Of a stretch of DNA of 64,000 nt, positions 19,724-29,130 are shown piece after piece. Origin of the DNA: Corynebacterium jeikeium (lineage in GTDB: Bacteria; Actinomycetota; Actinomycetes; Mycobacteriales; Mycobacteriaceae); assembly GCF_000738265.1 (NCBI RefSeq), contig NZ_JFCQ01000001.1, forward strand, positions 372,001-436,000. The letters run 5' to 3'. Positions within the stretch are counted from its first letter, which is position 1. The number at the start of each line of letters is the position of its first letter. A program made the position numbers and the translations under genes. A model generated the notes under the pieces. The model made no database searches. It saw only the letters and a program-made list of their open reading frames with translations, and was not told where the DNA came from.

Positions 19724-21452
19724 CGTTGCCTCCTTCCTGCTCTTCGGTAGTGACGCCCTCAGCCTCAACCTCCAAAGGCAGCGGCGAGGCCTTCGCGGTC
19801 CGCCCCTGCTTCAGAGGCAGGGTCAGGCGGAAGCAGGCGCCCACGCCGGGCTCTCCGGCCGCCTCGAGGCGGCCGCCGTGAAGGTTTGCATCCTCCTTCG
19901 CGATGGCCAAGCCCAGGCCCGTGCCACCGGTGCGGCGTTCGCGGGAGGGGTCGGAGCGCCAGAAACGGTTGAACACCATCTCTTCCTCACCGGGCTTGAG
20001 CCCCACGCCGTGGTCGGTGACGGCAACGGCCAGGGAGCCCTTGCCCACTGCCATCTCGACGTCGATGGGTTTGCCCTCGGAGTGATCGACGGCGTTGGCG
20101 AGGAGGTTGCGCAAGATTCTTTCCACGCGGCGGGAGTCGACGGAGACAACCACCGGTTCCTCCGGCAGATCCACGTTGAACTCGGTGCCGACGTCTTCGG
20201 CGATGGCGCGCACCTGCTGCAGCGCGGAGCGCACCACACCACGCACGTCGACCTTTTCGGCCGAGAGGTTCGCCACGCCCGCATCGTGGCGGGAGATCTC
20301 CAGCAGGTCGCCGAGGAGAGTCTCGAAGCGGTCGAGCTCCTTCGTCATGAGGTGCGCGGCGCGGGCAGTGACGGGGTCGAGCTCATCTGCGTTGTCCTCG
20401 ATCATGTCCGCAGCCATGCGCACGGTTGTCAGCGGGGTGCGCAGCTCGTGGGAGACGTCCGAGGTGAATTGCCTTTGCAGAGAGCCGAACTCTTCCAGGT
20501 TGCGGATCTGTGTGGACAGTTTCTCGGCCATGTCGTTGAAGCTAATGGCCAGCTTCGCAACTTCGTCCTGTCCGTCGACCACCATGCGCTCCCGTAGGTG
20601 GCCGGCGGCGAAACGCTCCGCGATACGCGAGGCGGAGCGCACCGGGCCGATGAGCTGCTGGGAGAACACCCACGCGATAACCAGCAGCAGGACGATCAGG
20701 ACGATCCCGCCGGCCACCAGAAGGCCTCGCATGAGGCTCAGCGTGGCTTCCTCGGCAGACAGCGGCATCAACAGATAAAGCTCCAGCCCAGGGATATCGG
20801 AGTTCACCGGGCTGCCGATGATTAGCGCCTTGTAGCTGCCGTTGTCGCCGTCCACGCGGGCGTATTGGTAGGCCACCTGCCCTTGGCGCACGAAGTCGCG
20901 CAGGCCATCGGGGATGGTGATGTCGGTCGGGATCTGCGTGTCCGCATCGCTGGCATCAGAGGCGATGAGGACGGAGTTATACACCGGTGCACTTGTCTCG
21001 TCCACGCCCGCAGAGCGATTCGAAAGTACAGCCCGGGCTGAGCTTAGGCGCACCGAAATCGGGTTGGAGGAGTCCGTCGCACCGATCTGCTCTTCCACCG
21101 CAGCACGCGCCCGATCCATGCCTTCGATGGCCTCGGAGTACTTGGTGTTCAGCAGCTGCTGGCCAAGGAAGCTGGTCAGGATGAAGCCGATAAGCAGAAT
21201 CGCCACCGAGCTAGAGGCCAGCACACTGCCAATCACGCGTGTCTGAATCGACTCGCGCCACCGTAGCCAGAGTGTGTTCTTCGCCCGGCGCCAGGTCTCT
21301 TTCGGTCGCCAGAAGAAGTCGCGCAGCACTGACCAGAATGTAGCCCCCTCCTCGAGGGTTTCCTTCCGCCGTCTCAGCTGGGCTGCAACCTCTGCCGCCC
21401 TGGACTTGCGGTCCTTCTTACGCGTGCCGTCCTGCCGTTGTTCCTGATCCAC
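19716..21452 (-). CDS. mtrB: Sensor histidine kinase MtrB
   Basis: 578 residues. TM1 at about 73-95 and TM2 at about 243-264 bound an extracytoplasmic sensing domain of roughly 150 residues. HAMP follows (about 265-320), then the HisKA box SHELRTP with phospho-acceptor His335, the N box (LLANAVDHSEG) and GTGLGLAI. MtrB phosphorylates MtrA in response to osmotic stress and cell-wall or division state. The N-terminus is extended and highly basic. GTG start, six bases after mtrA. Confidence 0.96.
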   Translation of the reverse strand: MDQEQRQDGTRKKDRKSRAAEVAAQLRRRKETLEEGATFWSVLRDFFWRPKETWRRAKNTLWLRWRESIQTRVIGSVLASSSVAILLIGFILTSFLGQQLLNTKYSEAIEGMDRARAAVEEQIGATDSSNPISVRLSSARAVLSNRSAGVDETSAPVYNSVLIASDASDADTQIPTDITIPDGLRDFVRQGQVAYQYARVDGDNGSYKALIIGSPVNSDIPGLELYLLMPLSAEEATLSLMRGLLVAGGIVLIVLLLVIAWVFSQQLIGPVRSASRIAERFAAGHLRERMVVDGQDEVAKLAISFNDMAEKLSTQIRNLEEFGSLQRQFTSDVSHELRTPLTTVRMAADMIEDNADELDPVTARAAHLMTKELDRFETLLGDLLEISRHDAGVANLSAEKVDVRGVVRSALQQVRAIAEDVGTEFNVDLPEEPVVVSVDSRRVERILRNLLANAVDHSEGKPIDVEMAVGKGSLAVAVTDHGVGLKPGEEEMVFNRFWRSDPSRERRTGGTGLGLAIAKEDANLHGGRLEAAGEPGVGACFRLTLPLKQGRTAKASPLPLEVEAEGVTTEEQEGGNDE

Positions 21453-21458
21453 GGGCGC

Positions 21459-22139
21459 CTATTCGCCGGTTTTGTAACCGATTCCGCGGACGGTTTGGAT
21501 GATCTTCGGGTCGTCCGGATCGACCTCCACCTTCGAGCGCAGTCGCTGGATGTGTACGTTCACTAGGCGGGTATCGCTGGACTTGCGGTAGCCCCAGACC
21601 TGCTCCAGCAGCTCTTCGCGGGAGAACACCTGGCGCGGACGGGAGGCGAGGGTGACCAGCAGGTCGAACTCGATGGGGGTCAGCGAGATCTCCTGGCCAT
21701 CGCGGATCACCTGGTGGCCAGGCACGTCGATGTGTAGATCCGCGATGTCGATGGACTCCACCGTCTGGGCTTCCTCCGGGGTGCGGCGCAGGCGGGCGCG
21801 CACGCGCGCCACTAGCTCCTTCGGTTTGAAGGGCTTGTGTACATAGTCATCCGCGCCGGATTCCAGCCCCAGCACCACGTCCACCGTGTCGGTACGCGCC
21901 GTCAGCATGACGATCGGCACTGTGGAGTGCTCGCGCACCGCCTTGCACACGTCGATGCCATTCATGCCGGGGAGCATCACGTCCAGCAGAATCAGGTCGG
22001 GGTTGCACTCTTGTGCTGCTTTTACTGCCTCTACTCCATCGCCCACGACGACGGTGCGGAACCCTTCGCCCTGCAGGACGATCGTGAGCATTTCCGCGAT
22101 TGCCGGGTCGTCATCGACCACCAGAATTGTCGTTTCCAC
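21459..22139 (-). CDS. mtrA: Response regulator MtrA
   Basis: 226 residues. Receiver domain with acidic pocket DDD at 9-11 and phospho-acceptor Asp53 (LILLDVMLPG), then an OmpR/PhoB winged-helix DNA-binding domain (about 130-226, ending TVRGIGYK). It controls cell-wall hydrolase and osmoprotection genes in corynebacteria. GTG start four bases after tmk. The phosphorylation and DNA-binding features are intact. Confidence 0.97.
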   Translation of the reverse strand: METTILVVDDDPAIAEMLTIVLQGEGFRTVVVGDGVEAVKAAQECNPDLILLDVMLPGMNGIDVCKAVREHSTVPIVMLTARTDTVDVVLGLESGADDYVHKPFKPKELVARVRARLRRTPEEAQTVESIDIADLHIDVPGHQVIRDGQEISLTPIEFDLLVTLASRPRQVFSREELLEQVWGYRKSSDTRLVNVHIQRLRSKVEVDPDDPKIIQTVRGIGYKTGE

Positions 22140-22143
22140 GGTG

Positions 22144-22794
22144 TTATCCTCTCATTTCTTCCAGCAGGTCCGCGACCTTTGCCGCGCGTCCTTCACAGTC
22201 GTCTCCGGTGCTGTCGACCACCACCCAGGGACTGAGCCATTCCCGCTGCGCGAGATCCCGGTAAGCACGGACGGTGCGCTCCTGCAGGTTCCCGTCCCGC
22301 TCGTAGGCGTCCCGCGCGCGCGACTGATCCTGTGCCTCCCGCGACTGGGCGCGCTGCCCGGCCACGTCGGCCTCCACGTCCACCAGGATCTGCAGGTCGG
22401 GCGCTGGAATCCCTAGCTTGTCCTGTTCCAGGCGGGTGACCCACTCGCCGACTTCTGCCACGTCTCCGCCCACCCGCGCCGCGGAGTAGGCCACGTTCGA
22501 TGCGGTGTAGCGGTCGATCAGGATCACGTAGCCGTCGGCATCGAAGTCCGCCAGCTCTGCCCCGATCTCAGCGCGATCCAGCGCAAACAGGGCGGCCATG
22601 CCGTGCACGGAATCAATCAGGTCGCCCAGGTTTTCGTGCAGTGCCTCGCGCGCCAGCATGGCGGAGTGCGATTCCTCATAGCGCGGGAAAGCCACCCGAG
22701 CCACGGGCACTTCACGCGCCACCAGTTCCTTTTCCACGGCAGTAACCAGGGTGTTCTTCCCGGCGCCGTCTACTCCTTCGAAGCTAATGATCAT
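22144..22794 (-). CDS. tmk: Thymidylate kinase (dTMP kinase)
   Basis: 216 residues. The P-loop FEGVDGAGKNT has Asn where many kinases have Ser or Thr just after Lys; the same GAGKNT loop occurs in mycobacterial Tmk as far as I recall. The DRY-type segment LIDRYTASNVAYSAAR is present. It makes dTDP from dTMP. The gene lies between ahcY (3-base gap) and mtrA (4-base gap), in one tightly packed operon. Confidence 0.93.
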   Translation of the reverse strand: MIISFEGVDGAGKNTLVTAVEKELVAREVPVARVAFPRYEESHSAMLAREALHENLGDLIDSVHGMAALFALDRAEIGAELADFDADGYVILIDRYTASNVAYSAARVGGDVAEVGEWVTRLEQDKLGIPAPDLQILVDVEADVAGQRAQSREAQDQSRARDAYERDGNLQERTVRAYRDLAQREWLSPWVVVDSTGDDCEGRAAKVADLLEEMRG

Positions 22795-22797
22795 GTT

Positions 22798-24237
22798 CTA
22801 GTAGCGGTAGTGCTCCGGCTTGAACGGGCCGGCAACGTCCACGCCGATGTACTCGGCCTGTTCCTTCGTCAGCGTCGTCAGTTTGCCACCCAGCGCCTCA
22901 ACGTGGATGCGCGCAACCATCTCGTCCAGAATCTTCGGCAGGCGGTACACCTCGTTGCCATACTGGTCGGACTTCGTGAACAGCTCGATCTGTGCAATCG
23001 TCTGATCTGCGAAGGAGTTGGACATCACAAACGACGGGTGGCCGGTGGCGTTGCCCAGGTTCAGCAGGCGCCCTTCACTCAGCACCACGATAGATACCGG
23101 GTCGCCGTGTGCGCCTGGGAAGGTGAACTCGTCGACCTGCGGTTTGATGGTCACGCGGCTGACGTCTTCGCGGTGCAGCAGGCTGGCCATGTCGATCTCG
23201 TTGTCAAAGTGGCCGATGTTGCCCAGTACCGCGTGGTTCTTCATCATCTGCATGTGCTCAAACGTGATGATTCCGAGGTTCCCCGTCGCGGTGATGACGA
23301 TGTCGGCGTCACTAATAAAGTCCTCTACCTGCACAACCTCGAATCCGTCCATCAGTGCCTGCAGGGCGTTGATCGGGTCGACCTCGGTGACCTTCACGAT
23401 CGCGCCCTGTCCCGCCAGCGCTTCGGCGCAGCCCTTGCCGACGTCGCCGTAGCCGCACAGCAGCACCGACTTGCCGCCGATCAGCATGTCGGTGGCGCGG
23501 TTGATGCCGTCGATCAGCGAGTGGCGGGTGCCGTAGCGGTTGTCGAACTTGGACTTCGTCACCGCATCGTTGACGTTCATCGCCGGGAACGGCAGCACAC
23601 CCTGTTCCGCGAAGTGGTACAGGCGGTGCACGCCCGTCGTCGTTTCTTCGGTTACGCCCTTGATGTTCTCTGACGCCCGGTTCCAGAAGCTACCGTCCTC
23701 CGCCAAAGTCGTACGCAGCATCTCGAGGAAGGCCTTGTATTCGTCTGCATCCTGCGGCTCGGCATCCGGAACGAGGCCGGCGTTTTCGAATTCCATGCCC
23801 TTAATGACGGCCATGGTGGCATCGCCACCGTCGTCGAGGATCATGTTCGCCTCAACGCCCTCACCCCAGGTGAAGATCTGCTTCAGGCACCACCAGTACT
23901 CGTCCAGGGTCTCCCCCTTCCACGCGAACACCGGCACGCCGGCGGGCTGCTCTGGGGTACCGTCGCCGACCACGATGGCCGCCGCGGCCTCGTCCTGAGT
24001 GGAGAAGATGTTGCAGGAAGCCCAGCGCACTTCCGCGCCGAGGGCCACCAGGGTCTCGATCAGAACGGCCGTCTGCACGGTCATGTGAATGGAACCAGCG
24101 ATGCGGGCGCCCTTCAGTGGCTGATCCTCGGCGTACTCGCGGCGCAGCTGCATCAGCCCCGGCATCTCGTATTCCGCCAAGCGGATCTGGTGGCGGCCGG
24201 CCTCTGCCAGAGAGAGATCCTTGACTTTAAACTCCAT
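22798..24237 (-). CDS. ahcY: S-adenosyl-L-homocysteine hydrolase (adenosylhomocysteinase)
   Basis: 479 residues. The family-defining [21 protein letters not shown]-binding loop is present, as are [14 protein letters not shown] and the C-terminal PFKPEHYRY that closes on NAD. It splits SAH to homocysteine and adenosine, keeping methylation going. The ATG is preceded by GTGAGGAGTC. It heads the ahcY-tmk-mtrA-mtrB-lpqB-comF run. The length with the insert of about 40 residues is typical of actinobacterial enzymes. Confidence 0.97.
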   Translation of the reverse strand: MEFKVKDLSLAEAGRHQIRLAEYEMPGLMQLRREYAEDQPLKGARIAGSIHMTVQTAVLIETLVALGAEVRWASCNIFSTQDEAAAAIVVGDGTPEQPAGVPVFAWKGETLDEYWWCLKQIFTWGEGVEANMILDDGGDATMAVIKGMEFENAGLVPDAEPQDADEYKAFLEMLRTTLAEDGSFWNRASENIKGVTEETTTGVHRLYHFAEQGVLPFPAMNVNDAVTKSKFDNRYGTRHSLIDGINRATDMLIGGKSVLLCGYGDVGKGCAEALAGQGAIVKVTEVDPINALQALMDGFEVVQVEDFISDADIVITATGNLGIITFEHMQMMKNHAVLGNIGHFDNEIDMASLLHREDVSRVTIKPQVDEFTFPGAHGDPVSIVVLSEGRLLNLGNATGHPSFVMSNSFADQTIAQIELFTKSDQYGNEVYRLPKILDEMVARIHVEALGGKLTTLTKEQAEYIGVDVAGPFKPEHYRY

Positions 24238-24328
24238 GGGTGGGGTGACTCCTCACGTGATTAGCAAACGCTGTATTTAACAAACCAAACACAGTGTATT
24301 AGACGTGCTGGACAAGCAGTCTCGGACT

Positions 24329-24709
24329 CTAACTTAAGGCCTCAACAAAGATTTCCAGATCTTCTGCTTCTACTGTTTCCGTGGCGCTCAGCCGCTCATA
24401 CTCGCCATCCAAGAGCTGCAAGGAAACCTCCTGCAGGTTGGTTGGGCACTGGCCGATGTGGGCGCGGATGAAGGGGTGATCGTCGGCCACGTTCGCCACA
24501 CTAAACGGCGCGCCCGACCAGATGGCCGCCACGGTTGCGGCGCAGAGGCCGACGGAGTGATCCACGGATCCGGGCTGGCCGTCACGTAGCGCCAGATTCA
24601 CTGCGTCCACCAGCGCTTGGGCAACCTCGTTGCCCTCAAGCTCTGCCACTTCGTCAAGGAAGTCCACGTTGTCTTCCTGCGTGAAGATTAATTCGTCCCA
24701 GTTGCTCAT
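24329..24709 (-). CDS. Small acidic protein, DUF4259-like
   Basis: 126 residues, strongly acidic. The opening NWDELIFTQEDNVDFLDEVAEL resembles DUF4259 proteins, which begin with a WG..F..DDA.DF..EL pattern. No catalytic motif seen. AAAGG lies upstream of the ATG. It stands alone, same strand as ahcY but separated by 91 bases. Function unknown; the family assignment is tentative. Confidence 0.6.
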   Translation of the reverse strand: MSNWDELIFTQEDNVDFLDEVAELEGNEVAQALVDAVNLALRDGQPGSVDHSVGLCAATVAAIWSGAPFSVANVADDHPFIRAHIGQCPTNLQEVSLQLLDGEYERLSATETVEAEDLEIFVEALS

Positions 24710-24928
24710 CCTGCCGACCTTTCTGTCACTTAATTACCGACTGTAGCGCGTTTGCGCGCGTGGCAGCCATGGTCAAACGGCACGATCCCTGCTAGGCTCT
24801 TCCCTATCCTTAACCAAATTGTGACCTTTTCTTGTTCGCGAGTGTAGGTTTCCGGGGAACATTGTTTCCCTCGCCCGCATTGCACAGCAGGAGTCGACAA
24901 CACCGACAGAGTAAAGGAGGTGAGCCGA

Positions 24929-25705
24929 GTGGCCACAGAAGAAAGCACCACCGTAATCTACGAGTCCCCCGAGGAGCACCCGCGGTTTCCTCGCGTCATT
25001 AGCGGCATCGCCGTGGTCGGCTTGGCTCTTGCTGGCGTGATTGGCGTGTGGACCTGGCAGGCAGGCTCCGATGCCACCGCACCCAAGCCACAGTCCGCCG
25101 AGGAGTCCACGATCGCCATCAGCACGGGAGCGGCGTCCCAAGAACACGATGTGGTTCCCGACAATCCCTCCTCGGCAGAGCCCACGGCTCAGCCCAAGGC
25201 TCCGGCCTATTCCACGTCCCACCAGGCAAGCCCCGGCAGTGGGTACTACACCAACGTAGCTCCGCTGGGACAGGATCCCTACCTTCCGCCGAACGCGTGG
25301 AACGGTCGCCAGACCTCCAACCCACAGCCGTCGGAGACGATCATTGCGGAAGGGCTGAATTCGCAGAACAACCCCCAGAGCTCTGCACAACCCCAAGCCC
25401 AGGCACAGCCTCAGCCCCAGGCACAGCCTCAGCCCCACACCAAGCCTGGCCAGGATTCGAATCAGGGAATCCCACACATTCCGCCGATTCCGCCAATCCC
25501 GGAGTTCCCCCGCCCGTCAGAGCCGGCCGGGTCTGACGATCAGGATCACTCCACCCCCACCGAGAAACCCACCCCGGGCAAGACGGATGCAGAGGTGGCG
25601 CCGAGCGAACCTAGCGATCCAGACGAACCGCAACCGAAGACGGGCAAGCCCACCGACACCACAAAGGGACCGGCGACGGACGCTACGCCCCCGGCCGAGC
25701 GATAA
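24929..25705 (+). CDS. Membrane-anchored Pro/Gln/Ser-rich extracytoplasmic protein of unknown function
   Basis: 258 residues. A short cytoplasmic N-terminus is followed by one transmembrane helix (about 24-43, ISGIAVVGLALAGVIGVW) and a long low-complexity outer region rich in Pro, Gln, Ser and Thr, including AQPQPQAQPQP repeats. I chose the GTG at 24929 because AAAGGAGGTGA, an almost perfect anti-16S complement, sits 8 bases before it; an earlier GTG lies inside that site. Possibly wall-spanning. I do not recognise a domain. The 3' end overlaps convergent manA by 23 bases. Confidence 0.75.
   Translation: MATEESTTVIYESPEEHPRFPRVISGIAVVGLALAGVIGVWTWQAGSDATAPKPQSAEESTIAISTGAASQEHDVVPDNPSSAEPTAQPKAPAYSTSHQASPGSGYYTNVAPLGQDPYLPPNAWNGRQTSNPQPSETIIAEGLNSQNNPQSSAQPQAQAQPQPQAQPQPHTKPGQDSNQGIPHIPPIPPIPEFPRPSEPAGSDDQDHSTPTEKPTPGKTDAEVAPSEPSDPDEPQPKTGKPTDTTKGPATDATPPAER
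25400..25435. repeat. Two perfect 18-bp direct repeats in a coding region
   Basis: The unit CAGGCACAGCCTCAGCCC occurs twice head to tail. It encodes a six-residue Q-A-Q-P-Q-P-like repeat in the Pro/Gln-rich membrane-anchored protein. In-frame copy change would lengthen or shorten the linker. Confidence 0.85.
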
Positions 25706-26780
25706 AGGCCTTTCCGCGCACGGTAGCCTCTTCGCCCGCAGGCACCCAGGCTGCCGATCCGCTTTCTACCTGCAGCTCGCCGCATTCTGCTGTGTCGCCC
25801 ACTGCAAGGACGATCGCCGGTCCCGTGACTTGCCCTGTGCCATCGACCCGGCACAGGCTGAACTCCTCTGCTGGGGTGTGGTACACCCCAGCATTATCGG
25901 CGCGCAATCGGGGATCCGCCAGTTCCTCCCAACGCACCACGCTCAGCAGCTCCGCCACATCGATGTGCTTCGGGGTCAGCCCACAGCGCAGCACGTTGTC
26001 GGAGTTCGCCATGATCTCCACGCCGGTGCCACGCACGTAGGCGTGCAGCTGCCCGGCGTCCAGATAGAGGGCCTCCCCCTCCTGCAGCACCACGCGGTTG
26101 AGCAGCAGGCCAAAGAGCACGCCGACGTCTGCCGGATACTGCTCCTCCAGGCGCACAACAAGGTCCGCCACGTCGCCCATCCAGCCCTGATCCTGGCCCG
26201 CAACATCCCGGCAGCGCCGCGTGAGGGCGTCAATAATCCGGGGAAGGTCCTGCGCGGGCAGGTGCAGGGTGTGCTCGACGGCCTCGCGCAGATCGCCATC
26301 GACCACGGCGGCGTGCAGGAAGTCCAGTTCGGGTACAGCCAGCCACTCCAGCAGCTCGGCGGTACGAGCTAGGGGTCGGAAGCCGGCCATCGCCTCAAAC
26401 TCGCCCAGAGCTACCAGTAGTTCGGGCTTGTGGTTGTCGTCCTTGTAGTTGCGCTCAAAGGCGTCGAGGGCGATGCCCGCGGCCTCGTCGGCAGCGAATC
26501 CGGCTTCGGCCTGCGCCTTCGTGGGGTGCACCTGGATGCTCAGGGCGCGCTCGGCGGCCAACAGCTTCAGCAGGAACGGCAGGCGCGTGCGCCCCTGCCC
26601 CAGCTGCCCTTCCGGGTCGGCCTCGATGAGGTCCAGCAGCACTCCCGGCGCTCCCGGGTGCGCGCCGAACCACAGTTCGGCCTCGGGCTTCTCGGTCGGT
26701 GCCGGGCGCCCTTGGATCTGCGCCAGGGCTTCGTGCGAACCCCATGCGTAATTCTGTACTACACCCTCGATGAGCTGCAT
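25683..26780 (-). CDS. manA: Mannose-6-phosphate isomerase, class I
   Basis: 365 residues. The opening NYAWGSHEALAQ and the zinc ligands in IQVHPTKAQAEAGF, HKPELLVAL and DAGQLHAYVRGTGVEIMANSDNVLR match the type I isomerase signature. It interconverts fructose-6-P and mannose-6-P, feeding GDP-mannose for lipoglycans and protein mannosylation. GGGGAG precedes the ATG. It follows pmmA with a 9-base gap. Confidence 0.94.
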   Translation of the reverse strand: MQLIEGVVQNYAWGSHEALAQIQGRPAPTEKPEAELWFGAHPGAPGVLLDLIEADPEGQLGQGRTRLPFLLKLLAAERALSIQVHPTKAQAEAGFAADEAAGIALDAFERNYKDDNHKPELLVALGEFEAMAGFRPLARTAELLEWLAVPELDFLHAAVVDGDLREAVEHTLHLPAQDLPRIIDALTRRCRDVAGQDQGWMGDVADLVVRLEEQYPADVGVLFGLLLNRVVLQEGEALYLDAGQLHAYVRGTGVEIMANSDNVLRCGLTPKHIDVAELLSVVRWEELADPRLRADNAGVYHTPAEEFSLCRVDGTGQVTGPAIVLAVGDTAECGELQVESGSAAWVPAGEEATVRGKAFIARPGA

Positions 26781-26789
26781 AAAACTCCC

Positions 26790-28166
26790 CTAAGCGCGGA
26801 TAATTGCCAGTGCTTCGTCGACGATGGCCTGTACGCCCTCGTCGTCGCGCGCCTCGACGTTGAGGCGAAGAAGGGGCTCTGTATTGGACGCCCTCACGTT
26901 CAACCACGAGCCATCCTGCAGCTCGATGGTCACGCCGTCGAGCCGGTCGACGGATACCGTGCGATCGGCGAAGGCCTCCACCACGGCTTCGGTGCGGCCC
27001 GCCTGGTCGGCAACCTCGGAGTTGATCTCCCCGGAGGCACGGTAAGTCTCGTAGGCACGCTTCAGCTCCGACAGGGGCTTATCCTGTCCGCCTAGGGTAG
27101 CTAGGACGTGCAGGGCGGCCAGCATGCCCGAGTCGGCGTTGAAGAAGTCGCTGAAGTAGTAGTGGGCGGAGTGCTCGCCGCCGAATACTGCGGATTCCTG
27201 CGCCATCTGGGCCTTGATAAAGGAGTGGCCCACGCGGGTGCGCACCGGCTTGCCGCCCTTGGCCTCCACCAGCTCGCGCACGGACTTGGAGGTGATCAGG
27301 TTGTGGATGATCGTCGCCCCCGGCTGTTCGTCCAGGTAGCGCTCGGCGATCATAGCGCAGATGGTGGAAGGGGAAACGGCCTCGCCCAACTCGTCGACGA
27401 TGAAGCAGCGGTCCGCGTCGCCGTCGAAGGCGATGCCCAGATCCGCGCCCTGGTCCACGGTAAACTTCTGCAGGTCGACCAGGTTCTTGGGATCCAGCGG
27501 GTTTGCCTCGTGGTTGGGGAAGGTGCCGTCGAGCTCGAAGTAGAGGTCGAAGATCTCCAGCGCGTCCTGCTTCAGCACGGCCGGGACGGTCAGGCCGCCC
27601 ATGCCGTTGCCTGCGTCCACCGCAACCTTGAGAGGGCGGATGTTCAGCGGCACGAGGTTGTTCAGGTAGTCGGCGTAGCCTTCCAGCACATCTTCAGTGG
27701 TGTTGGTGCCGGGCGCGCCATCGTAGGCTGGCACGCCTTCCACCAGCTCGGAGGAAATGCGGTCCAGGCCAGAATCCTGCCCCACGGGGCGGGCGCCGGC
27801 GCGGCAGAGCTTGATGCCGTTGTACTTCGCTGGGTTGTGGGAGGCGGTGAACATCGCACCCGGGCACTGCTTCACGCCGCTGGCGTAGTAGAGCTCGTCG
27901 GTACTGGTGAGCCCCAGAGTGATGGTGTTCAGTCCCTGCGCGTTCACGCCCTCGGCGAAAGCGGCGGCCAGGCTCGGGGAGCTGTCGCGCATGTCGTGGC
28001 CGATCACAATCGTGTCGGCCCCTTCTTCGCGCATGAGGCGGGCGAAGGATGCCGCCACGTCACGCACGAAGTCTTCGTTGAGGAATCCGGCGCCCTCGCC
28101 GACAACTCCGCGTACGTCGTAGGCCTTAATGGCCGCTGCTACATCTTGGGGAGAGTGGGTAGCCAT
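26790..28166 (-). CDS. pmmA: Phosphomannomutase / phosphoglucomutase (PmmA/ManB)
   Basis: 458 residues. Active-site serine loop FTASHNPAKYNGIK, metal loop AFDGDADRCFIVD and the C-terminal phosphate-binding loop RASNTEPLLRLNVEA are present in order, giving all four alpha-D-phosphohexomutase domains. It makes mannose-1-P from mannose-6-P. It lies in the operon DUF3499-pmmA-manA and works upstream of the mannose-1-P guanylyltransferase encoded nearby. GAAAGGA precedes the start. Confidence 0.95.
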   Translation of the reverse strand: MATHSPQDVAAAIKAYDVRGVVGEGAGFLNEDFVRDVAASFARLMREEGADTIVIGHDMRDSSPSLAAAFAEGVNAQGLNTITLGLTSTDELYYASGVKQCPGAMFTASHNPAKYNGIKLCRAGARPVGQDSGLDRISSELVEGVPAYDGAPGTNTTEDVLEGYADYLNNLVPLNIRPLKVAVDAGNGMGGLTVPAVLKQDALEIFDLYFELDGTFPNHEANPLDPKNLVDLQKFTVDQGADLGIAFDGDADRCFIVDELGEAVSPSTICAMIAERYLDEQPGATIIHNLITSKSVRELVEAKGGKPVRTRVGHSFIKAQMAQESAVFGGEHSAHYYFSDFFNADSGMLAALHVLATLGGQDKPLSELKRAYETYRASGEINSEVADQAGRTEAVVEAFADRTVSVDRLDGVTIELQDGSWLNVRASNTEPLLRLNVEARDDEGVQAIVDEALAIIRA

Positions 28167-28181
28167 GGGGGTTTCCTTTCG

Positions 28182-28598
28182 CTAATGCTGGTTACGTACC
28201 GCGCGCAGGTGCCGGCGCGGGGTGGATCGGGGCAGGTTCTTCATCGACGGGTGGTGCGGGGTGGCCTCCGGGATTTCGGAGCGCCGGTAAAGCCGGGGGG
28301 CTGGCTGCGGTGCTTCCTCGGCATCGTGTTCTGCGGCCTGCTGCACCGCTTCCGCCAGGGCCATAAGGTCTTCTTCGTCAGCCTCCTCTGCCGGGGCGTC
28401 GACAAATTCGAGCCGCCAGCCCTGGGGGACGGTGGTGCGGCGGGCGTGGTTTTCGCACAGATCCCACCGGTGCGGATTTCCGCTAACGCTCAGCGGCCCC
28501 ACGATGGCTAGCTGCTCTGCATAGTTGAACTCCAACGTCGCGACGGCGGGTTTGCCGCAGCCGGGGCGAGAGCATTGTCGGATGAAAGTCACGCGCAT
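28182..28598 (-). CDS. DUF3499 family protein (Rv3258c-like)
   Basis: 138 residues from the ATG at 28598 with AAAAGGG upstream. Cysteines in FIRQCSRPGCG and, about 30 residues later, a Cys/His pair in DLCENHARRT suggest a zinc ribbon. The C-terminal half is acidic then basic and low in complexity. Function unknown. It is the first gene of the pmmA-manA operon in mycobacteria and corynebacteria. Confidence 0.85.
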   Translation of the reverse strand: MRVTFIRQCSRPGCGKPAVATLEFNYAEQLAIVGPLSVSGNPHRWDLCENHARRTTVPQGWRLEFVDAPAEEADEEDLMALAEAVQQAAEHDAEEAPQPAPRLYRRSEIPEATPHHPSMKNLPRSTPRRHLRAVRNQH

Positions 28599-28660
28599 TA
28601 GTGTAGCCCTTTTCCGTCCGCTTTCGAGCGTGCCCTCGTGGCATGTCGCTGTACCGCGGT

Positions 28661-28666
28661 TAAGAT
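28661..28666 (+). promoter_or_regulatory. Candidate -10 element, leaderless arrangement
   Basis: TAAGAT ends 8 bases before the ATG at 28675. Transcription would begin at or next to the A of the start codon. No convincing -35 is seen, as is common in actinobacteria. Confidence 0.4.
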
Positions 28667-28674
28667 GTGGGGCT

Positions 28675-29130
28675 ATGAGGCAAGAGGCGCGCATGAGGCA
28701 GGATCCCCGCGGTCGAGGCATCCGCGGCATCTTGTTGCCGGAGGTGCCGCGCAATAAGTCGCGTTCGCAGCGCTTCGACGATGCGGTTATCGATGCCTTC
28801 GAGCCAATCCTGGAGCGTTTTGACGCCGAACTGTCCAGCCTCGACATTGCTGTCGACGTTGTCCCGCGCATGCGGCTGAGTGCTGGCTACCGGCAGTGGC
28901 CGGAGGATGTTGTCGCCGATGGCCAGGTTCCCCTGGGGCGGCTAGTCGTGGCGGGCGTGGACAGCAAGGGGGCGCCGACGCGCCCCCGCATCATCATCTT
29001 CCGCCGCCCCGTAGAATCCCGTGCAACGTCCGCGCAGGATCTTCGAGAACTACTACGGATGATCATTGTGCGCTTGGTGGCCTGCTACCTGAATGTGTCC
29101 CCCGACCAGATCGACCCCCGCTTAAGCTAA
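28675..29130 (+). CDS. DUF1025/zincin-like fold protein without HExxH (Rv3259 homologue)
   Basis: 151 residues. The middle part (TRPRIIIFRRPVESRA) and the final helix (LRELLRMIIVRLVACYL...SPDQIDPRL) match the actinobacterial metallopeptidase-like family located next to DUF3499. The helix that carries HExxH in catalytic relatives here reads IVRLVACYLNV, so no zinc site remains. A start at 28693 is the alternative. The stop directly abuts the stop of convergent whiB2. Confidence 0.7.
   Translation: MRQEARMRQDPRGRGIRGILLPEVPRNKSRSQRFDDAVIDAFEPILERFDAELSSLDIAVDVVPRMRLSAGYRQWPEDVVADGQVPLGRLVVAGVDSKGAPTRPRIIIFRRPVESRATSAQDLRELLRMIIVRLVACYLNVSPDQIDPRLS

Noticed and set aside
24238..24328. Possible McbR-type site TAGAC...GTCT upstream of ahcY
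   Set aside because: TAGAC (24300-24304) and GTCT are separated by 14 bases, not the 6 of the known site.
27108..28511. Open frame of 467 codons on the plus strand
   Set aside because: Antisense to pmmA and DUF3499; both of those have conserved motifs and ribosome-binding sites.
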